From: Acanthosepion pharaonis
Taxonomy: Eukaryota; Mollusca; Cephalopoda; Sepiida; Sepiidae
Assembly: GCA_903632075.3 (NCBI GenBank)
Contig: CAHIKZ030000248.1
Span: 693,501-757,500 of the forward strand
Length of the DNA: 64,000 nucleotides
Direction of reading: 5' to 3'
The notes under the pieces were generated by a model. That model was not told where the DNA came from. It saw only the letters and a list, made by a program, of their open reading frames with translations, and made no database searches. Positions 10,400-22,902 of the stretch are shown in pieces (position 1 is the first letter of the stretch; every line of letters starts with the position of its first letter). The position numbers and the translations under genes were made by a program.

Positions 10400-13225
10400 A
10401 AAACAGTGGGTAAACTAACTCTAAATTTTAATCTTATTAACAATATTTAAATTACCAGGTTAAGAAAATTCTCTTTACTAATTAAATATTTAGCAATTCT
10501 TTAACTTTTATTTTTTCAAACAAACTCATGTAAAAATATCTGCAAACATATGCAGTTCAGTCTAATTTTAGGAAAATTATCTTGTAACCCAACCTGTACT
10601 TTAAATAACAGTATTAAACGACCATTTCCACTTGTGTTAAATTCATACATGGAGATTCTGGTTATTTTTGGCACAGGAAATTTTTCCTGGGAGTAGTCCA
10701 AATTTGAGATCTAAAGATGTAGATCTCTTTCCTTTATAGTTTTGCATTATGAAGCATTCTGGGTAATTTTTATCTCACAAGATTGTCTTATCACATGGCT
10801 AATTTTTTCTTTTTTTTTTTTTAGATGAGACAGATACTAATAAGTTTTTATGATTATTAGTTTTTCTAAAAGCCAAGAAGTTAAAAAAGATATTCAGAAT
10901 TATTTTGGTATGAAATGAAATTAGAATTAATGATAACAAAAGAAGCAGAAGAAAGCAGCGAAAAACCTACTTGGTAAGCAGGCACATATAAATGGCAAAA
11001 CATATCGCAGAGACAAAGAGGGAGTCATAAAAGAGCAAGTATTGCTGAAAGCAATAAAAAAAGAAGGTGTGAAGAGTCATGATTGGAAATAAAAAGAAAA
11101 ATTGAGTTATATTTTGGACCCTCGAAAACCCTTTTAAAATTTAATCTTATATTATTTTAGCAAATTATTCCTGTAAATTTTGTTTTATTTTAATATTGTC
11201 AGTCAAATTTCAAAATTTATTGTTCATAAAAATGCATCGATGAATAAAAACATTAATTTTTGACAGATGAACCCAGACAAAATAACTTTCAATTCCCTAT
11301 GCTCGATGAATACAGAAGGTTAACCATAATCAGAAGATCAAAAATATAAGTGAATACATTTAAGGTCTAGAATCAGGGTTAAGAGTTAAGAGTGGAAGTA
11401 AGAATCTGGAAGAGGGTTTTGTATAAGCACTGAATTTATATAAAATATAAAAAAACTTGTCAAATTCAGAAACCTGAAAAAGAATAATGAAAAATATTTG
11501 TCATAAGCCAAAAAAAAGTTTCATTCACTACATAAGCTTATCTTGTAAAATTAATCCAAACTTTTTTTTTTTATTTACAGCACTTTGTATAGTTGATAAC
11601 TGTTTATCTCATTCCAAAAAGAAAAGAAGTACCTGGAGAAAAGAAAAAGACAAAAATATCACTTCAAATGTTAAAGAACAAAAACAAATATTAAGGAAGA
11701 TGATTGAAGAAACATTTGTAAAAAGATAAAATTGATTGTCCATCAAAATCACAGACCATTTGACATCAAGTCTCAAGTTTAATTTTTGGGAAAGCATGAT
11801 GAACAATTTGCTTTTGACGTGGGATTTCAAACTTATTTTGAAAATGTCTGCACAGGAATTGTGTTCAGCATGTTACAAATAAGAAGAAATTAGTAAATAT
11901 CATTCGATGAATAAAAATCCCCAACTGATTTCAAACCTCAGTTAATAATAACAATAATAAACAAAATGATATTGGGGTTTTTAAGTCCTGAATGAAACAG
12001 CAGATTTGGTGTTTCTAGAGAAGCACATCAATTTCTTCTTCATTTTATTTGTTTATATTAAAAAAGATGAATTTTTTTCTTCACAGACTGATAATAATTC
12101 AAGGTATAAATAAAATTATGACCATTATTTATTTTTTTTATTTTATTTTATTACTTTTTTCCATAATATAACTGACAAAAATTTAAAAAAAAATAATAAA
12201 ATTTTAAAAAATTCAGTTTTTTTCCCCCTTTTTTTGAGTGGCACGGACTTTGTAAATATAAAGAAAAAAAGCCCATTGATTCAAAATTTTATTTTGTTGG
12301 TATTTTTTGTTTTTACCTGGTATCATACCTTGAATATAAATTCAAGTAATTGGTAATTTTTTTTACAAACATTAATAGCATTTTCAATGCAGAATCAAAA
12401 AAAAAAAAAAAATTTAAGCACAGAAAGCCAGAAAACTATTAAATGTTAAAATTTATGACATTTTAATGTTGAAATCATTCTTACCTATAAAGAAAGACAG
12501 ATTTGGTGTAGTTTGTTGGTATCTTGGTAAAACTATTAGCATTTTTCAGTATTAAAAAAATTTGTAAAATATGAGGCCAAGTAAAAAAAAAATCCTTTGT
12601 TTTTATCTGCTTGTTGACAATACAAATTTTTAAAAAAAGATTTAATTTTTTGCACACCATTTACAAAATGTTCAAATTGTTGGAAAGTACCTTTACCAAA
12701 AAATCTTTCTCTGGTTTTTATGCCACACTAGATTTTATTATCCCCTAATAGATTAAAGAAGAGCATTGATAGACTTGCTCAAGGTCTATTGTTAAGGCTT
12801 AGACATGAGCTCACTATATGGATAAAATTAAATTTGAGTTTATAGATTTGACTAAAAACACTCATGGTTTGTCATAATTAAAACTAATTCTTCTTTCGCT
12901 GGTCAAGATAACATTTGATAAAGAAAAGTGTTTTTAAAATCAGACTTCTAAGTAACTAATAAAGATAACAGGCAAGTCCGTATCAAGTAGCCAATTCCAT
13001 TTTTAGACGATCAATCAGATATGATCTTATGATTGTTTAATTTAGATATATTCTGATGTCATGTTTACAGTGATAACAAAACCAGTATATTCAAATAACA
13101 AATAAAGTATTTCATTAAAAGTTTCAAAAGAAGATGCCAAGCAAATCTGTAACTATTTTTAGCAGTCTGGACATTTTGTTCAAACATGGCACTTAAAATC
13201 TGTTTCCCAAATTTGGAAGAAAGTT
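10400..13225. other. AT-rich non-coding, nothing recognised
   Basis: A 2.8 kb stretch with many homopolymers. Frames at 10516 (minus), 11487 (plus) and 11609 (minus) have no recognisable motif, and the two at 11.5-11.8 kb overlap on opposite strands. No splice-supported exon was found. Confidence 0.5.

Positions 13226-13230
<5 letters not shown>

Positions 13231-13269
<39 letters not shown>
13231..13269. repeat. (TA)n microsatellite
   Basis: About 39 bp of alternating TA. Confidence 0.95.
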
Positions 13270-13465
13270 CAATAGCTACATATTTTTTCATTATCTATTA
13301 TAATACTTATATATTTTTAAATTATTTTTTTTTTTTATGTTTAGACATCAGAGGCCCAAAAAATCTCAAACTTAGTGTCCCTAGAATCCTCAGCATTTCT
13401 TCTGGGTGTATAATTATAATGAACGTTTTCATTTATATTTTTTCCACCTCCCTCTCTCTCTATAA

Positions 13466-13471
<6 letters not shown>

Positions 13472-13534
<63 letters not shown>
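13472..13534. repeat. (TA)n(GATA)n microsatellite
   Basis: A TA run followed by about eight GATA units. The minus strand reads this as a spurious repetitive peptide. Confidence 0.95.
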
Positions 13535-13535
<1 letters not shown>

Positions 13536-13587
13536 TTCCATCAATAAGCACATTAAAAAGAGCATATCAGGCTTAAATAAAGTACAA

Positions 13588-13970
13588 AACAAGTTTGCCT
13601 ATCGGCTGGTTCACACTCCTCCCTGGTCTTTTGAGCAGGAGTAGAGGTTTATCCCTTGTTTTTTGTTTAACATTGGGTTTCTGGTTCCTTATAAAGTCTA
13701 CTTTAACTCAATACTTCTAACATCTCTGTATGAACTCTGAAATTTTATTTATTAATAATTTTTTCTTTTTTCTTCTTAGTAGATAGGTTCACCTATCGTC
13801 CTGTTTATACTCCTCCCCAGTCTTTGAACAGATGTAGAAGTTTGTCCCTCGTTTTCTGTTTAGGATGAGGTTTCCACTTCCTTCTAAAATCTACTTCTAT
13901 ACTATCACTTCTACCGTCTCCAATTGAACACTGAAATGTTATTCACTAATTAAATCTGGATCTCTTCAAG
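13588..13970. repeat. Tandem repeat, ~190 bp x 2
   Basis: Two diverged units start near 13588 and 13778. Each has an initial TTTGCCTAT/TTCACCTAT, then CTCCTCCC, a GAGCAGGAGTAGAG-like core and TTTCTGGTTCC-like segments, then a shared tail. The first ~120 bp is the repeat also present at 3966. Confidence 0.75.
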
Positions 13971-15115
13971 TCTAGAGTCAGCCATTATCTTTCCTGCTTA
14001 GCCCCAACAACTTTACTTCTTGTTCTTTCTTATGCTCATACAACACCACACAGTAACCCTCTACTTTGAGTGATTCTGGGGCATATTATTTTGATATTTA
14101 ACAATTTATATATCACGTTCTCCCATTATTTTTACTGTTAATATTCAAATGATACCCTTACACCAATTTCTAGGTGTAGATATTTTCTTCTAATTGAAAA
14201 AAAAATTCAAATCAATTTTAACTTTTCATATTTTTCTTGTTGTTCATAATTAAAATAATAAATATAATAATTTTATATATAATTTAATTTTATATTTAAT
14301 AAAATTAAATGCAAATTTATAGTAAAGCCTTTAATTATAGACAACAGGAAAGATGAGAAAAGTTAAAATTGATTAATATTTCGACCATTATCATCATCAT
14401 CATCATCATACTCTTCCAAATATTTCAACCAGTGTAATGGGGAGGGGTTCTGGAAAGAATAATGCTAGTTTAGAAAGACATGTAACACAAAAATTGGAAA
14501 TAACCAAAATGTATAGATTTGAATTATCAGAGGGTCATCGGTGTATCAATTTCATTAGTAACCTAGTCACTAATTTTTCATTAGAAAGGAATATTTTGTT
14601 TTTCCTTTAAATTCATAGTTTTCTTATTTCAAGGTGAACTTGTCATAATAAATGTAACTAATTTGGAATGAAAGTTTAGAACTATTGTACATCACTTCTT
14701 CATTTCTAATAATTGAGCCCAAAGAGTATGTTGGATGGATGGATTTGAAAAATCCAATATGTCCTTCATGAATAATTTTTGTCTATATTTCATTGGCTTT
14801 ACTAACTTGATTATTGCAAATTAATTGATAAAAACATTTTTCCTTTTAATCAATATATTTTTCATATATATATATATTATATAGAGTGCTCAATATTGGG
14901 GATAGAGTGTTTGTAGCTATAAGTAAAAATAAAGTACAATGAAGTAAAAATAAATAAAATCAAGGTCATGACTATAAATAATTAAAATAAAAAAAGCCCA
15001 TACCCCCATGGAACCCTCCCATCTCCACTTCTCATAAAATCACCAGTGACCTAGTTATAGAACACACACAAAATTCTGATGACTGCCTAAAGCATGAAAC
15101 TGCCAGTCACCATGC
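13971..15115. other. AT-rich non-coding, nothing recognised
   Basis: Includes a short (ATC)n run near 14388-14408. No gene or element was identified. Confidence 0.5.
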
Positions 15116-15158
15116 AGTGTTGATTTTTATGCAGACAGTTTTCTTTTCCCCATATACA

Positions 15159-15181
15159 TACACACACACACACACACACAC

Positions 15182-15208
<27 letters not shown>
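15159..15208. repeat. (CA)n(TA)n microsatellite
   Basis: A CA run followed directly by a TA run. Confidence 0.95.
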
Positions 15209-15212
<4 letters not shown>

Positions 15213-15423
15213 ATTCAAAAAGAAAGAGCAGATTTTTTAAAATTTAATAAAAACAAATGCGAAGTGACAGAAACATATTACCAACAAAATGAAGTATTTA
15301 AACAAGAATGAAAAAAAAATTTACTGGCTTTTAATGAACATTTTTCTATCAAGTAATGTGCTGAATGTGTTTCTCTCTTAGCATTTCTTTTTTATTAAAT
15401 TTTCAAAATCTGCACTTTTTTTG

Positions 15424-15427
<4 letters not shown>

Positions 15428-15494
<67 letters not shown>

Positions 15495-15514
15495 TAAATA
15501 CATATATATATATC
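15428..15514. repeat. (TA)n(CA)n microsatellite
   Basis: About 50 bp of TA, then CA, then a further short TA block. Confidence 0.95.
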
Positions 15515-15627
15515 TCAAATCTGCTTGGTGACTGTGTTTCATGTGGCACTGACTGTACAGTTTTGATTTCTATATCTACAAAGAGCTCTATCCCTAATAT
15601 TAAGGACTATTAACAATATAATCATAT

Positions 15628-15652
15628 ATGTGTGTGTGTGTGTGTGTGTGCA
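15628..15652. repeat. (TG)n microsatellite
   Basis: A simple TG run of about 24 bp. Confidence 0.95.
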
Positions 15653-15659
15653 TGCACAT

Positions 15660-16385
15660 ATTCATTAAGCCCTTTCTCCATCTTCTTGGACTATCAAAAC
15701 TTGCTGGCATGTCCCAATTAACCAAACTTTATCATTTATCAAATTCATACTTTATTTTTCTGATAACTTCTTTTTTAACTGTATTTTCTGTTGCATATTT
15801 ACTTATATTACAGAGTTTTCTTATATTTTGAATCAAATGAGAAAAATATTTTACTTTTGAGTTAGAATGGTCAAGAATTAAAAGTAAAGAATAAATGCTA
15901 ATTTTTCAACCTCTAATCAGTGAAGAGTTCCTCTTAAATTTTTATTTGTTCAATCAGAAGAATGTCTACAAATTTATAGCAGTTTTCATGAGTACAGTTG
16001 TTAAACTTGACAAATCAACATAAATTAAAAGCTTTAGTGGAAAAGAATGATATTTTTAAGAAAGTGGTTGAATTTTGAATTTCTACTGATTTAGCCTAAA
16101 TGAAAGAAAAATTTTTTTTAAATTGTGATTTCTTAATACAGGATTTGAACAAAAAGAGGCATAAAATCCAGCAAGACATTTATCTAATGGGCGGTTTATC
16201 TGGTTCATGGTATGGGTTTTCCCAATCAAAACAAACTTGATATGTACAACTGTTTTTTTCCACTTTGTTACATTTTGCACAACAAAAGAGTCTATAAACT
16301 TCTCCAAAGTTATACGCATTAATACACATTGCACAAGCATATAGACTGCTCACTCACACACACATACAAATTCAGCTTTTTGTCT
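15660..16385. other. AT-rich non-coding, nothing recognised
   Basis: No supported gene. The minus frame at 16083-16340 has no recognisable motif. Confidence 0.5.
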
Positions 16386-16389
16386 AGAT

Positions 16390-17153
16390 CAGGGTTTCTC
16401 AACCTGGGCTATAACTTTTACCAGTGGGCGATTTGAACTGTTAGGTGGGTGAACTGAACAGAAAATGATGGGCAATATAAGATTTTGAGTATTAAAAAAG
16501 TACCTCCAAATATGCTATCCATAAAAATATTCAAAGGAGATACACAAAGAATCTGTATATTAAAAAAAAGAGATTAAATGTGAATAACTGGGTCAAAATC
16601 CTAGATAAGGTTTAAATATTCCCTCAAACAAGGAATATTTTGGTATTTTCTATAGTTTTGAGAAGGGTCATTAACATTGAAATAGTTCTTCAGATGAAAT
16701 AACATTTATTTTTAGATATAAATCAGATAAGGGAAGACCAAAAACAACAAGAAAATATTTACTGAATTTTTCTTAGTTACAAGTCAGGTTTTATTCTTTT
16801 TATTTTGTAATTATGAACAAAAATCATTCAATTTTTGTCAACACTTGCAATAACCCTAACCATAAACTAACCTTGATCACAAAACTAAATTATATATATA
16901 GTTTTCAATGGTCAAGTTTAATTTTCTTTGTTCTTTAATATGGTAGTAGCAACAGTTACTGCATAAGTCAGCATTATTTGTTACCTCCCTTTGGTATTTG
17001 TTTTTACTTCATCATAAAGACAGCTTATGAACCAGTAACAAACTTTTACTAAACAATTTTGGTATGCTTTTGAATATTTACTATACAAGCGGGTGGTGGA
17101 AAATTTTTCCATGTGAAAGTGGGCAATGATGCAAAAAAGTTTGGGAGGCCCTG
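16390..17153. mobile_element. hAT-like non-autonomous element, ~764 bp
   Basis: The left end CAGGGTTTCTCAACCT (16390-16405) and the reverse complement of the right end (about 17138-17153) match at 12 of 16 positions. The CAGGG...TCTCAACC form is typical of hAT terminal repeats. Flanking octamers GTCTAGAT and ATATAGAC agree at 5 of 8, compatible with a decayed 8 bp target duplication. The interior is AT-rich and codes for no transposase, so any movement would have needed a helper. Confidence 0.6.
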
Positions 17154-17159
17154 ATATAG

Positions 17160-18420
17160 ACATTCATTTGCACACACACACACATTCAATGTTTTACCTA
17201 ACTCCTCATAACTGGATATGCATACATTTATCAATTAAAAAATACAGTGAAACCTCAAATATCCAAATTTGCCTGAAGGCTGAAAATTTGTGTAAAATAT
17301 TTCTTCTTTGTAAGATTAGGAGGAAAATACTTTGTGTAAAACCTAAAATAATAGTTTATATCTGTTTAAAATTTAAATATTAATAAAAAATATTAAATTA
17401 CTTAAATTTAATGATGAACTGATGCTTAAAATGAATAATGTCTTTATCTAGATGTAAAATATAAAAGTTGGTGATTATACGTTTGTTCACAGATGTACAT
17501 ACATCTATAGACATACATGTATATACATGCAGAAATGTGTGTGTTGGTCAGATGTTTAATTGTATCTGAAACAAAGGTGAAGATAATGAGAGAAAGAAGA
17601 ACTGCTACAAATAACATGTTGGCTTCCTCGGGTTAGAATGTAAGAAAGATGAAACTGTATGTAAGAAAAAATGCATTGGTAACTCCGAGGATAAGTGGGG
17701 GCCATAAATTGCCTCATCACATTTGATGATCAGACCCCCAAAAGTCTATCTACCTGTTTCTTCTTAGAGAAACATGCAATTTATAGCTCTTCCATTTTGT
17801 TTATTATCTTCTTACAGAAATAGGTGCATAAACATTATGTAAGTTTCAATAATTAAATATATGCACACAAACATAGTTATTGAATTGCATGTATTTGGGC
17901 AGCAATATTTCATTTATACAAGTTTGGTTGAAGATCAACTAATGTTTTTTGTCAAGGATAATTTGTTTATTTTTTTTATTTTTCAGACCATTATCCTGGT
18001 TTCTGGTGTAGATTTAAATATAATTTTTCTAAAAACTTTCCTCTTTCAATAATCAACAAAATTTTTTTATTAAATTTACAAAACAAACATGCTAAATTTA
18101 TAAAACAAAAAACAATAAAAAAATTAATACAACACAAACTAAAAAATGATACACGAACACACAAAACTTTATAAAAAAGATTACATGAAGAAGCTATATT
18201 TGAAAAATAATGAAATCAACATTGCACATTACCAAAATTCTTTGATAATGGTATATGGAAGTTGAAAGAATTTACATCAAAATATTCATTGGAAACTAGG
18301 AAAATTGGTTTGAAATAAAGTAAAAAATTTTTTAAATCCTTAAAGAACTTTTATTGGTCCTTAATTTGTATCTATCTATTTATATATATATAAATATATA
18401 TATTTAATAATTTTAAACAT
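17160..18420. other. AT-rich non-coding, nothing recognised
   Basis: No supported gene. Short frames at 17126 and 17861 show no motif. Confidence 0.5.
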
Positions 18421-18424
18421 TATT

Positions 18425-18545
18425 ATTGGTAGACACTTATATTTAAGTAGGCACTCTGTTTATATATTGAACAATAAATTTATTTTCACCTACTGGCCTG
18501 AATGTCCGAGAAGTTTTATTAAAGAATAATTTGCACTCTTAGGCA
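18425..18545 (+). repeat. Dispersed repeat (copy 1; other at 23640)
   Basis: GGTAGACACTTATATTTAAGTAG...TTATTTTCACCTACTGGCCTGAAT matches GTGGATACCCATATTTAAATAAA...TTATTTTCATCTACCAGCCTGAAT at 23640-23720. Both copies lie in the same orientation next to TA-rich DNA. Family not identified. Confidence 0.6.
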
Positions 18546-18690
18546 GAAAGCTTGAAATTGGCATCGGCTGACCGTCTCTTTCTTCATGGACAAGTAGTAA
18601 GATGCAGCAGGCTAAACAGTGGATCCCTCTACTCTGAGGCATCAGGTTCGTTTTCTGCTGAAGAGCACAATAAAGATATGCTTCCTAAAT

Positions 18691-18726
18691 ATATATATAG
18701 ATATGTGTGTGTGTGTGTGTGTGTGC
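18691..18726. repeat. (TA)n(TG)n microsatellite
   Basis: A short TA-rich block followed by about 24 bp of TG. Confidence 0.9.
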
Positions 18727-19022
18727 GCATGTACACAGGCCATGTTCAGAAATTAAGAATATGCCTACTTTCAGCAATTGTTATACTGTCTACAATAGCC
18801 TTATTTATTTTAATAGTATAAGAAATATCCTCAAAAATGTTTAATTAATTAGCCAAAAGCATTTGGAATCAACAAATTTTGGGGCATTATTTACATTCAT
18901 TAAGTCCAGAAAATAGAACCTTTTTATGTATGCAAGAAAAATATAACAAAAACTAAAGTCCTTTATCAGTCTTGTTTAAGAGAACATGCATTAAAAAGAG
19001 ATTGCTGCCCAAATATACAACT

Positions 19023-19026
<4 letters not shown>

Positions 19027-19090
<64 letters not shown>
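19027..19090. repeat. (TA)n microsatellite
   Basis: About 64 bp of alternating TA, ending at the left terminal repeat of the next element. Confidence 0.95.
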
Positions 19091-19095
<5 letters not shown>

Positions 19096-19508
19096 GTCCC
19101 ATAAGCTCCTATACATATAGTTTTTAACATTGTATTTTTTTTTTATATTTCAGATACCATAGATGTGTTAGAATAAAGGTTCTTGGATTGATTGGCATGG
19201 TCCTGTGGAATGTCCTCCCAGATACACAGAACTTACCCAACTAGAATTTTTATCTTTGAGGGACATTTGAAGGCCATGGTGTATCAGGAAAAAGTACAAA
19301 ACAGAAATCATCACAAGCAACGTATCACCAATGCCATTACAAGAATAACTCCAGCTGTGCTGGGACATGTTCTTCAGCAGTGACAGACACACATTGAAGA
19401 GTGTTTTCAACAGAATGGTAGTCATGTAGAGAATATTATATAAATAAAAATGTTTTTTCATATGAAAAGATATATTTTTCCTATGTATAGAAATTTATGG
19501 GACACCCT
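19091..19508 (+). mobile_element. Short mariner/IS630-type element, 418 bp
   Basis: Terminal inverted repeats of 26 bp match at 23 of 26 positions; the left begins GGGTGTCCCATAA (19092) and the right ends with its inverse at 19507. Inside, the plus strand encodes a transposase C-terminal piece. GHLKAMVYQEKVQNRNH starts near 19258, then RITNAITRITPAVL, then, after a stop at 19381, an EECFQQNGSHVEN-like end. This matches the segment after the last catalytic residue in Tc1/mariner-type transposases. The rest of the gene is deleted. Confidence 0.75.
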
Positions 19509-19535
19509 GTGTGTGTGTGCACGTGTGTGTGTGTG

Positions 19536-19568
<33 letters not shown>
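19509..19568. repeat. (TG)n(TC)n(TA)n compound microsatellite
   Basis: Three simple runs in series adjoin the right terminal repeat of the preceding element. Confidence 0.95.
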
Positions 19569-19569
19569 G

Positions 19570-21290
19570 TGTACACAACAAATAAGAAGGTGTCAGATGT
19601 GGTTCTTACAAAATTATTGTAAGCATATATACCAATACATGTATATAAATGTTTGCTGCATGTGTGTGTATGCATGTATACACATAAAATTATGTAAAAT
19701 ATATTTGTTTAAGACTTGTGTTGGAATGTTTTTAAAGAACTGTATATCATGAAGAAATTTATCCTGTAGAAAATGTGTTCATTCAGTTATTTTTCTCTTC
19801 TTTATAAAAATGTTTATCTTATAGTAATATTCCTACAGATCTCTAGGACTTGTTAAAATATATCAATTCAACATTTTAGAATATGCGCTGAAAAATATCT
19901 TCAATTTAAATCGAGTGGTGTTTTCACTTTATAAATTCAATAGAAATTTTGGATGAATTTGACAATTTGAATTTTTGAGGTTTCAGCACATATAAAAGCA
20001 GCAATGTGGTATGAAACAATACAAGGAAATTTGTTTTATGCAAACAGTTTTCAAGGTAAAATATACAATACACATGTAAAATACATTTTTACTTCTTTTT
20101 TTTTTTGATTTAGTTAAAACTTATTATAATATTCAAATACAGCACAATTTATTTTTCAATATTACATGAAAGAATGGTGAGGGATTTTATTTTTATCTTT
20201 AGTAAAGCACACAAAAGAGGAAATACATAATTTTTTTTTTTAAGTACTGTATGTTATATTAAATGATTTTTTCCCCCATTTTCTTGGTATGGAACAATAC
20301 ATTGTTAGTTATACTGTACAATTTCACAAGCATATTTTAGTCAAATGTTAACATGTACATAGACAAAAAGTTGCTAAATTTATGGCAAGAATGTAATCCT
20401 AGTTATTTCATTCTAGTTTCTTGTGAAAAGAAAGAACAATATGTACAAAACAAAGAGACAGAGTTATGTCCCCTTGTTGTTCAATACAAAAAAAAAAAAA
20501 AAAAAAAAAAAAAAGCCTGAAAAACTATAGCAAGTCAAAAGAAAAAAAAATACAAAGATATGTGTGGTTACATTTGGGAAAAAAAGGTCACAATTCTGGA
20601 CGACCTTATATTCCAAGGTCATGAAAGAGAGTAAGTTATATAATTTTACTCTTACCAGAAACATTTGAAGTTATTTTAATAAACTTTTCTAAGAAAGCTT
20701 AATGCTGACATTTTTTTAAACTAAAAGTTGAATAAAACTGAATTTTTGAACATTGAAATCTGTAAAAAAAAAAAAAAAAATTTTATGTCAAAATTATGCA
20801 TTCAACAACCAGAAGATACAATTTAAAAAAAATCCTGGTTAAATATCAGTTTAATACTTTCAAACTTATAACCAAATATCACAGTATTCCAAAACAAAAT
20901 GTAAAAAAATCATGCTTGATTATAGTCATCTGTAGAGGAGGTTTTCTAGTTGACTTTAGTGAGTAAAATAAAAACTATTTACTGTCAATTGTAATAAAGT
21001 ATAATTAGTAAACTTTACAAAGTAAAAAATAAGACTTTAAAACTGTACTTTTATTCTTATTATTTAGTATGTTTCTGTTTCAATTGTCCATGTATAATGA
21101 GGCATAATAAAACATTTCATTCTTATTTATAATTAACTATTTCCATTTTTATTTAACATTAATTCTAATAAACTTCAACTTTATGAAACTTGATCAGCGA
21201 AATACACCTCTTTGAAAATTTCTCTAGAGAATTTTGTATGATTGCATTTTCTGGAAATCATTTGGGAAATACAAAAATGATTATTTAGCA
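19570..21290. other. AT-rich non-coding with homopolymer runs
   Basis: Contains a ~31 bp poly-A at 20484-20514 and several shorter runs. No exon or element was recognised. Confidence 0.5.
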
Positions 21291-21291
21291 A

Positions 21292-21912
21292 TGTTTAACC
21301 TTCATGCAAAAAAAATAGTGCATCAAAAGGGAGGGTTTTTCCTTTGACACCATTATTATTTTAACTACCTTCACTCCTCAGCAATGTTTGTTTTAAAAAG
21401 TAATGATTAGAATTTTAATAAAACTTAAACATATGATGAAAGTGAATTTGATTTGTTCTTGAGAATTTACAACAAAAATATTAAACACTATTTAATTAGA
21501 TTGTTTATTCACAAAAATAATTTTATATTTACATTATTAAAATTAATACAATAAAAAAAATTATGATTTACCAATTTATAAAGAAATAAATATGTAAACA
21601 ATGTTTTATTCATAAGCATTTACTAAATTATTAAAATATGTGAGTTATAAGGAAATCCTTATTTACCATTTTGTAATGTTTGAATTGATTGGCATTTAGC
21701 TGAGGTTTTGCCAACCATTCCAATAATATAATAGTGGAAGTAAACAATCTAATATATAAATAATGTTTGTTATTTTTTTGTCAATTCTCAAGGACAAAGA
21801 AAATGTATAAATTCACTTTCACATGTTTAGGTTTTATTAAAGTTCTAATATTACCGAGTTAAAATAATAGAACTGATTTTGCAGTTTTTTTTGAAGGTTA
21901 AAGATTGCCAAT
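21292..21912. repeat. Fold-back repeat family R1 (copy 1)
   Basis: Left arm 21292-21480 reads on the minus strand, and right arm 21740-21912 carries the same sequence on the plus strand. Shared blocks are TTCTCAAG(A/G)ACAAA, AAATTCACTTTCA, GTTTTATTAAA(A/G)TTCTAAT and GAAGGTTAAA(C/G)ATTGCC. The family recurs at 25255-25850 and 41275-41830. Non-coding. Confidence 0.65.
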
Positions 21913-22545
21913 TATTTCTTATTTGTGTAAGACTAGGAGCTTAAATTTCCAAACATAATTTTGCTTTGGCAGAAAAAGAACAGATTCTATATCAGAATTC
22001 TAAAACAGGGTTTCATTTTTGGTAATATTTTAAAACTACGGAATAATTTCTAATAATCTTTTCCGTATAATGTAGGTTCTGCCAAAATGTATTCTCAGAT
22101 TAAACTTGATACATGTTTTTTTTTTTTTTTTGAATGGGGACAAAATTATTTACACAAAGAAAACAAAACAAATTTAAATTGATAAACTTGAAGAAAGTTT
22201 TAGTTTAAAGTTGTTAGAAAATAATTATACTTACAATTGTGTAAACTTTTTCTTTTTTACCAAAAGCAAATGAGGAAGAATAATAAATTTTATGAGCTAT
22301 TTTACAAGAAAACACTTTTTAGAAAAAGAATCTGTAATACACAAAATGTTTCTGGACAAAAAAATGAGTAATTCTCTGATGTTTTATAAGATGAGTTATC
22401 ATTACCATTGAATGGGTTTTTAAAACTAACATCCTCATCTATAATTTTAAAAAGAAGCCTGAAGAATGAATTTGGATAACAAAATATTGAAATAACCAAT
22501 AGCTAATGATTTTTAACAGATATCATGCAAAAAATAATTTTGTAA
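21913..22545. other. AT-rich non-coding, nothing recognised
   Basis: No supported feature. Confidence 0.5.
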
Positions 22546-22546
22546 C

Positions 22547-22550
<4 letters not shown>

Positions 22551-22600
<50 letters not shown>
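22551..22600. repeat. (TA)n microsatellite
   Basis: About 48 bp of TA forming the left border of the palindrome at 22638-22835. Confidence 0.95.
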
Positions 22601-22605
<5 letters not shown>

Positions 22606-22637
22606 GCAGGAAGAGCTCAATGTAGACTACAGAGCAT

Positions 22638-22835
22638 TATAATAAGAAGATGGAGACCTTAATTATCCATTTCATTTATAATTTTATTTTGTGAACACTG
22701 AGATGTTAAACCCATTAAAACAAAACCTCATCTGCAAAAAACGGAGGAGGTTTCGTTCTGATGAGTTGAACGTCTCGGTGTTCACAAAATAAAAATTATA
22801 AATGAAATGGATAATTAAAGTCTCCTTCTTATTAT
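22638..22835. repeat. Long hairpin between two (TA)n arrays
   Basis: Left arm 22638-22709 and right arm 22765-22835 are nearly perfect reverse complements over about 70 bp; the shared core is TTAATTATCCATTTCATTTA. An apical hairpin follows (ACAAAACCTC against GGAGGTTTCGT). CTGATGA at 22758-22764 followed by GAA at 22768-22770 recalls a hammerhead core, but the adenosine expected after GAA is absent. Long (TA)n arrays flank both sides. Confidence 0.75.
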
Positions 22836-22836
22836 C

Positions 22837-22840
<4 letters not shown>

Positions 22841-22902
<62 letters not shown>
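22841..22902. repeat. (TA)n(CA)n microsatellite
   Basis: Right border of the preceding palindrome. Confidence 0.95.

Noticed and set aside
11487..11830. Opposed frames of 73-80 codons
   Set aside because: They overlap on opposite strands in AT-rich DNA and contain no motif or splice support.
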